16,177 nucleotides of DNA, taken from positions 1 through 16,177 of the forward strand of contig JAGBZE010000211.1 of NCBI GenBank assembly GCA_017628435.1, read 5' to 3'. Positions 15,749-16,177 of this stretch are shown here, one piece after another. Below the pieces are notes generated by a model. It saw only the letters and a list, made by a program, of their open reading frames with translations. It did no database searches and had not been told where the DNA came from. Each line of letters starts with the position of its first letter. Within the stretch, counting starts at the first letter, position 1. The DNA is from Akkermansia sp. (lineage in GTDB: Bacteria; Verrucomicrobiota; Verrucomicrobiia; Verrucomicrobiales; Akkermansiaceae). The translations under genes and the position numbers were made by a program.

Positions 15749-16177
15749 ATGACATTCGAAGAGCTGGGGCTCTCTGCCCCCATCCTGGAAGCCGTGAAGG
15801 ACTGCGGCTACGAGACCCCCACCCCCATTCAGCAGCAGGCCATCCCTGTCATCATGCAGGGTAAGGATGTCATTGGCGCATCCCAGACCGGCACCGGCAA
15901 ATCTGCCGCATTCGCCCTGCCCCTGCTCAACAGCATCACCCACACAGGCCAGCCGCAGATTCTGGTGCTCGAACCCACCCGTGAACTCGCCGACCAGCTC
16001 GCAGAATCCTTCCGCAACTATGCCAAGCACACCGATATCAAGGTAGGCCTGCTCTACGGCGGCGTGGGCTACGGCGCCCAGACCGAGGAGCTCAAGAAGG
16101 GCGTGGATGTCGTCGTGGCCACCCCCGGCCGCCTCATCGACCATTTCTACCGCGGCAACATGAAGTTCAAGGCCATC
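15749..16177 (+). CDS. DEAD-box RNA helicase, N-terminal part (3' end outside window)
   Basis: ATP-dependent RNA helicase of the DEAD-box family, likely involved in ribosome assembly or RNA turnover. The 143 codons present cover most of the first RecA-like domain: F3 and the Q motif (TPIQQQAIP, Gln28), motif I ASQTGTGKS (Lys51), motif Ia PTRELADQ (77-84), the GG pair (104-105) and motif Ib TPGRLID (125-131). The DEAD motif itself is just beyond the right edge. The final residue of motif I is Ser where Thr is usual (GKS for GKT), a tolerated change in P-loops. The ATG at 15749 gives the standard start MTFEELGLS. An in-frame ATG at 15707 would add 14 residues rich in Thr and Gln and leave only eight bases after the hydrolase gene. 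Neither has a clear ribosome site. With the DEAD motif unseen, the subfamily cannot be fixed. Confidence 0.93.
   Translation, partial: MTFEELGLSAPILEAVKDCGYETPTPIQQQAIPVIMQGKDVIGASQTGTGKSAAFALPLLNSITHTGQPQILVLEPTRELADQLAESFRNYAKHTDIKVGLLYGGVGYGAQTEELKKGVDVVVATPGRLIDHFYRGNMKFKAI

Noticed and set aside
15686..16144. Minus-strand open frame of 152 codons opposite the helicase
   Set aside because: The plus strand encodes Q motif, motif I, Ia and Ib of a DEAD-box helicase in order.
1..16177. CRISPR arrays, insertion sequences, tRNA or rRNA genes
   Set aside because: Looked for regular spaced repeats, terminal inverted repeats with transposase frames, and tRNA-like folds; none was seen by eye.

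Overview
The window looks like chromosome from a Gram-negative bacterium of moderate GC content. The most telling gene is a 3,583-residue surface-type protein that ends in a PEP-CTERM sorting tail (VPEPTTAT, a short hydrophobic stretch, RRRRKSE) and carries autotransporter-associated strand repeats. That tail style, with giant beta-solenoid proteins, is familiar from Verrucomicrobiota such as Akkermansia relatives. The taxonomic call is inference, because there is no rRNA or other marker here. I see no tRNA, rRNA, CRISPR array, transposase or phage gene.

Left part (1-2875): two abutting minus-strand genes form the start of an operon. A TolC/CzcC-type outer-membrane lipoprotein is followed at zero spacing by a secreted histidine-rich protein that runs off the left edge, which suggests a heavy-metal efflux system. 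A 182-bp divergent region separates them from a plus-strand PhoR-type sensor histidine kinase that has no response-regulator partner in view. The kinase ends at a perfect 15-bp hairpin that probably also terminates the convergent gene beyond it.

Centre (2902-14705): a menC-like gene (o-succinylbenzoate synthase, menaquinone pathway) lies 107 bp downstream of the giant gene on the same strand. The giant gene takes up two thirds of the window. Its product has a signal peptide, an alpha-helical N-terminal domain of unknown function, a charged Pro/Ala/Gln-rich linker, about 3,150 residues of Gly/Thr/Asn/Ser-rich beta-solenoid with several repeat styles, and the PEP-CTERM tail. There is no C-terminal beta-barrel.

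Right part (14706-16177): a 366-bp AT-rich divergent region holds a promoter for the giant gene, a 12-bp palindrome with a matching half 30 bp away, and a 12-bp tandem repeat. It is followed by a plus-strand pair: a YcbL/glyoxalase-II-type metallo-beta-lactamase-fold hydrolase, started by GTG and preceded by a possible 3-codon mini-ORF, and the N-terminal part of a DEAD-box RNA helicase.

The genes do not form one pathway. The best candidates for new biology are the giant solenoid protein with its AT-rich control region, and the His/Cys repeat protein attached to the efflux operon.
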